DNA of 64,000 nt from assembly GCA_964530695.1 (NCBI GenBank), contig CAZGYQ010000002.1, positions 23,077-87,076 on the forward strand, given 5' to 3'. The stretch comes from VFBF01 sp964530695 (lineage in GTDB: Bacteria > Pseudomonadota > Alphaproteobacteria > Caulobacterales > Aquidulcibacteraceae). Under the pieces are notes generated by a model. It was not told the DNA's origin and ran no database searches. It saw only the letters and a list, made by a program, of their open reading frames with translations. A program made the translations under genes and the position numbers. Positions 62,133 to 64,000 of the stretch are shown here, in pieces (positions within the stretch are counted from its first letter, which is position 1; each line of letters opens with the position of its first letter).

Positions 62133-62652
62133 TGTGGTTAACCCCTTCTGGATTTCGCGGCGGACGCTAGTTTCGCAAGCGCAACGAGACAAACGGCCTC
62201 GCGTCAGAGGCGAATTCCCGCCAGTGGTGCAAACCGAAAGTCACTTCGCAGATCAGGTGAGCAAACCTGACGATCCGCCACCTCGGCCTGAGTAATTCGT
62301 GGCAAATATCAAGGACAAAGGAAAGTCTAAGCGCGCTTTCTGAACGCGTTTTCATCTGTGCGACGCGCCATTGACGCCGTGGCCGTCGTATTTGGTCGTC
62401 TTGTTCGCGCGCGATCTGGCGAATGCCTTCGAACACACGCGGAACGCCGTCGCCGAGGCCGGTTCGATTTCATCGAAACTGCGCAGTTGCGGCAACATGT
62501 GACGATAAATTCTTGGTGATGTTGGCCGCCTGCTCGGGCGGTCGTCGTCATTCGACGCCGGCGTCGATGGATTTCGTCGGGGCGACGCCTTATCTCCGCC
62601 CCACCGCCCGCCGAGTATTGGCGCAAGTTGAAACGCCCGGAGACGCCTTAGC
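62133..62652. other. Intergenic gap with a protein-like fragment
   Basis: No complete gene is seen in this 520-base gap. A plus-strand frame from 62344 to the TGA at 62500-62502 reads like protein (LTPWPSYLVVLFARDLANAF, then AVAEAGSISSKLRSCGNM) but has no ATG or GTG in a useful position. It may be a remnant. The rest holds nothing I can support. Confidence 0.3.
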
Positions 62653-63045
62653 ATGAACAGCTCCCGCATCCGCCTCGCCGTCGCCGCCGTGCTCGCCGCA
62701 GGGGTGCTGGGCGCAGGCCTCCTCGGCGCCAGCGCCCTGGCCCAGGACAGCGGCGTCATCACGCTGCCCGCGCCGCCGAAGGAGCCCGAGCCTGACGACG
62801 GCTCCATCGACGTGCCCGGCGCGCTGGATCGGCCGGTCGCGCCGCCGGACGGCGATTTCCGCACGCCCGACCAGCGCCGTCGCGATGCGCGCGCCTATGA
62901 TCGCTGCATCAATCGCGCGGCTGCGCGTCAGTCCGACAATGCGGTCGGCAATCCTGTCGGCGCCGATCCGGAGGAGTATTGTCGTTCGCGCATGGGCATG
63001 GCGAGCCGCGACTCGATCCCGGACTCCCGTCTGAAGCGGCAGTAG
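62653..63045 (+). CDS. Small secreted protein of unknown function
   Basis: 130 aa with a signal peptide (RLAVAAVLAAGVLGAGLLG, cleavage near ALAQ-DS), a Pro/Asp-rich linker (PAPPKEPEPDDGSIDVPG) and a short basic C-terminal part with two Cys (YDRCINRAA, EEYCRSRMG). Likely periplasmic. No family recognised. Confidence 0.65.
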   Translation: MNSSRIRLAVAAVLAAGVLGAGLLGASALAQDSGVITLPAPPKEPEPDDGSIDVPGALDRPVAPPDGDFRTPDQRRRDARAYDRCINRAAARQSDNAVGNPVGADPEEYCRSRMGMASRDSIPDSRLKRQ

Positions 63046-63060
63046 TTCCTCGCGCCCCGC

Positions 63061-63468
63061 TCAGTCCGCGCCCGCCAGGATCGCATCCATGTGATCGTCG
63101 CTGAGGCCGAAGTGGTGCCCCACTTCGTGCACGAGCACATGCGCGACGAGATCGGCGAGCGTGACGTCGCCGCGATCGGCCCATTCGTCGAGGATGGGGC
63201 GGCGGTACAGGAACACCATCGGGATCAGCGCCGCGGGGTCGGTGACCGACTGGTGCGGGAGATCGACGCCCGCATAGAGCCCCGTCAGCTCGAACGGATC
63301 CTCGATGCCGAAGTCGGCCAGCACGTCTTCAGCCGCGAAGTCCTCGATCCGGAACACCACGTCGCCCGCCATGCGCGTGAACACGGACGGCAGCTTCGCC
63401 CAGGCCGTGCGGGCGATGACCTCGAAATCGTCGAGCGAGGGGGCGTGGAGGGGGGCATGGGGCGTCAT
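63061..63468 (-). CDS. Zincin-like metallopeptidase family protein
   Basis: A 135-aa protein of the DUF1025/zincin-like metallopeptidase type 2 family. The zinc motif is HVLVHEVGHHFGLSDDHM: HExxH with a third ligand further on, near the C-terminus. LPSVFTRMAGDVVFRIEDF is the family-typical start region. The frame is open to 63993, but the ATG at 63468 is the natural start. Physiological substrate unknown. Confidence 0.88.
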   Translation of the reverse strand: MTPHAPLHAPSLDDFEVIARTAWAKLPSVFTRMAGDVVFRIEDFAAEDVLADFGIEDPFELTGLYAGVDLPHQSVTDPAALIPMVFLYRRPILDEWADRGDVTLADLVAHVLVHEVGHHFGLSDDHMDAILAGAD

Positions 63469-63504
63469 GGCGCCTAGATAGGGTGCTTCGCCGGAAAAGC
63501 CCGT

Positions 63505-63518
63505 TTGAGCCAGATCAA
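63505..63518. promoter_or_regulatory. FixK/FnrL-type box TTGA-N6-TCAA
   Basis: TTGAGCCAGATCAA is an exact TTGA-N6-TCAA dyad, 37 bases before the metallopeptidase start (minus strand) and about 140 bases before the plus-strand gene at 63652. Control of either gene by an anaerobic regulator is possible. Confidence 0.5.
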
Positions 63519-63651
63519 TGCCGGCAGCGGGATCGCCACTAGAATATCTGACGCCCGCGTCATTTTTCTTGATCGGCGCGCCCGCCTGGGGTAATTCAGC
63601 GTGCGAGAGGCGGCGCTCAGGCCGCCCGTTCTGCTGTTCCGGGAGGACTAC

Positions 63652-64000
63652 ATGGCCGACGGCGCCCAACCCACCATTCGCCAGATCACCAAGGACGAGG
63701 TGTACGACGCGGTGGCGCCGACCGACTTCGCGGCCCTGCTCGACATCGACCGCCACATGAATCGCTCGTCGGCATTCGACAAGATCATCTCGGCCACGCA
63801 CGACCACTTCTGGGATCCGCTCGACAAGAAGTACATCGACTTCAGCGAAAAGTTCGACATCGAGAATGATCAGATCCTGCCGGACGAATTCTTCCCGATC
63901 TTCCAGACGAAGTTCGGCGAGCAGCTGACGGCGAAGCAGAAGGTGAAGTTCGCGAACGAGTCCGCGCGCTGGATCCTGTCGTCGATCCTGCACGGCGAGC
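63652..64000 (+). CDS. Possible ferritin-like/diiron protein, N-terminal part (runs off the window)
   Basis: 116 codons are visible, open to the window end. GGGAGGA lies 5 bases before the ATG. The sequence is helical and acidic (HDHFWDPLDKKYIDFSEKFD, then FANESARWILSSILHGE). The final SSILHGE resembles the Glu-bearing helix of ferritin-like or AurF-type diiron oxygenases, where HGE(Q) supplies an iron ligand. The remaining ligands would be beyond the window, so the call is tentative. An FNR-type box lies upstream. Confidence 0.5.
   Translation, partial: MADGAQPTIRQITKDEVYDAVAPTDFAALLDIDRHMNRSSAFDKIISATHDHFWDPLDKKYIDFSEKFDIENDQILPDEFFPIFQTKFGEQLTAKQKVKFANESARWILSSILHGE

Noticed and set aside
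62352..62864. 170-aa minus-strand open frame
   Set aside because: Mostly the antisense of the small secreted protein gene plus intergenic DNA; Ser/Arg/Pro-rich without a motif.
63061..63993. 310-aa version of the metallopeptidase
   Set aside because: The extra 175 residues read the reverse of the ferritin-like gene and its promoter; the ATG at 63468 matches the family start.

Overview
The window reads as a high-GC alphaproteobacterial chromosome, probably Caulobacterales or Hyphomonadaceae-like. This is inferred from the complete Entner-Doudoroff operon, the TonB-dependent receptor, the trb-type conjugation operon, TTGA-N6-TCAA (FixK/FnrL-type) boxes and general gene style. No rRNA and no intact tRNA are visible, so the genus cannot be fixed.

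Region 1 (1-9.8 kb) is an aromatic-compound catabolic cluster. It holds the 3' end of a Rieske oxygenase, a VanB/PDR-type reductase, a TonB-dependent receptor, an MFS carrier, a second complete Rieske oxygenase, an AhpD-like protein, a divergent MFS exporter, a zeta-class GST (maleylacetoacetate isomerase-like) and an Lrp/AsnC regulator.

Region 2 (9.9-21.2 kb) is a tightly coupled conjugation operon: traG/virD4, a ribbon-helix-helix gene, trbB, C, D, E, J, L, F, G, I and a final HTH gene of the excisionase type. Region 3 (21.4-28.8 kb) is accessory. It has a hipBA toxin-antitoxin pair and a three-gene unit: a 1365-aa protein with a HigA-like HTH, a nuclease-like domain and a long helical remainder; a DUF2971 protein; and a PIN-like protein. 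A P4-type tyrosine integrase follows (28998-30284), then a 47-bp 3' fragment of tRNA-Gly(GCC) at 30425-30471. I read regions 1-3 as one integrative and conjugative element (ICE) inserted in tRNA-Gly, with its right end at 30471. The intact tRNA, the relaxase and the left end are not in the window, so membership of region 1 is an inference.

Region 4 (30.5-64 kb) is visibly more GC-rich chromosome. It carries REP-like inverted repeats, proS of the archaeal/eukaryotic type, the zwf-pgl-edd-eda operon, a Kef-type antiporter, btuFCD under a cobalamin riboswitch, a PIF1-like helicase, tesB, a CE15-like hydrolase, a Crp/Fnr regulator, a transsulfuration enzyme, an acidic 655-aa protein divergent from two ABC exporters with abnormal Walker A motifs, a group II truncated haemoglobin behind an FNR-like box, an aldehyde dehydrogenase, an aldo/keto reductase, a histidine kinase, thpR, two small envelope proteins, a zincin-like metallopeptidase and the 5' end of a possible diiron protein.

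The best candidates for something undescribed are the HTH-nuclease/DUF2971/PIN unit on the ICE and the paired degenerate ABC exporters with their acidic neighbour.
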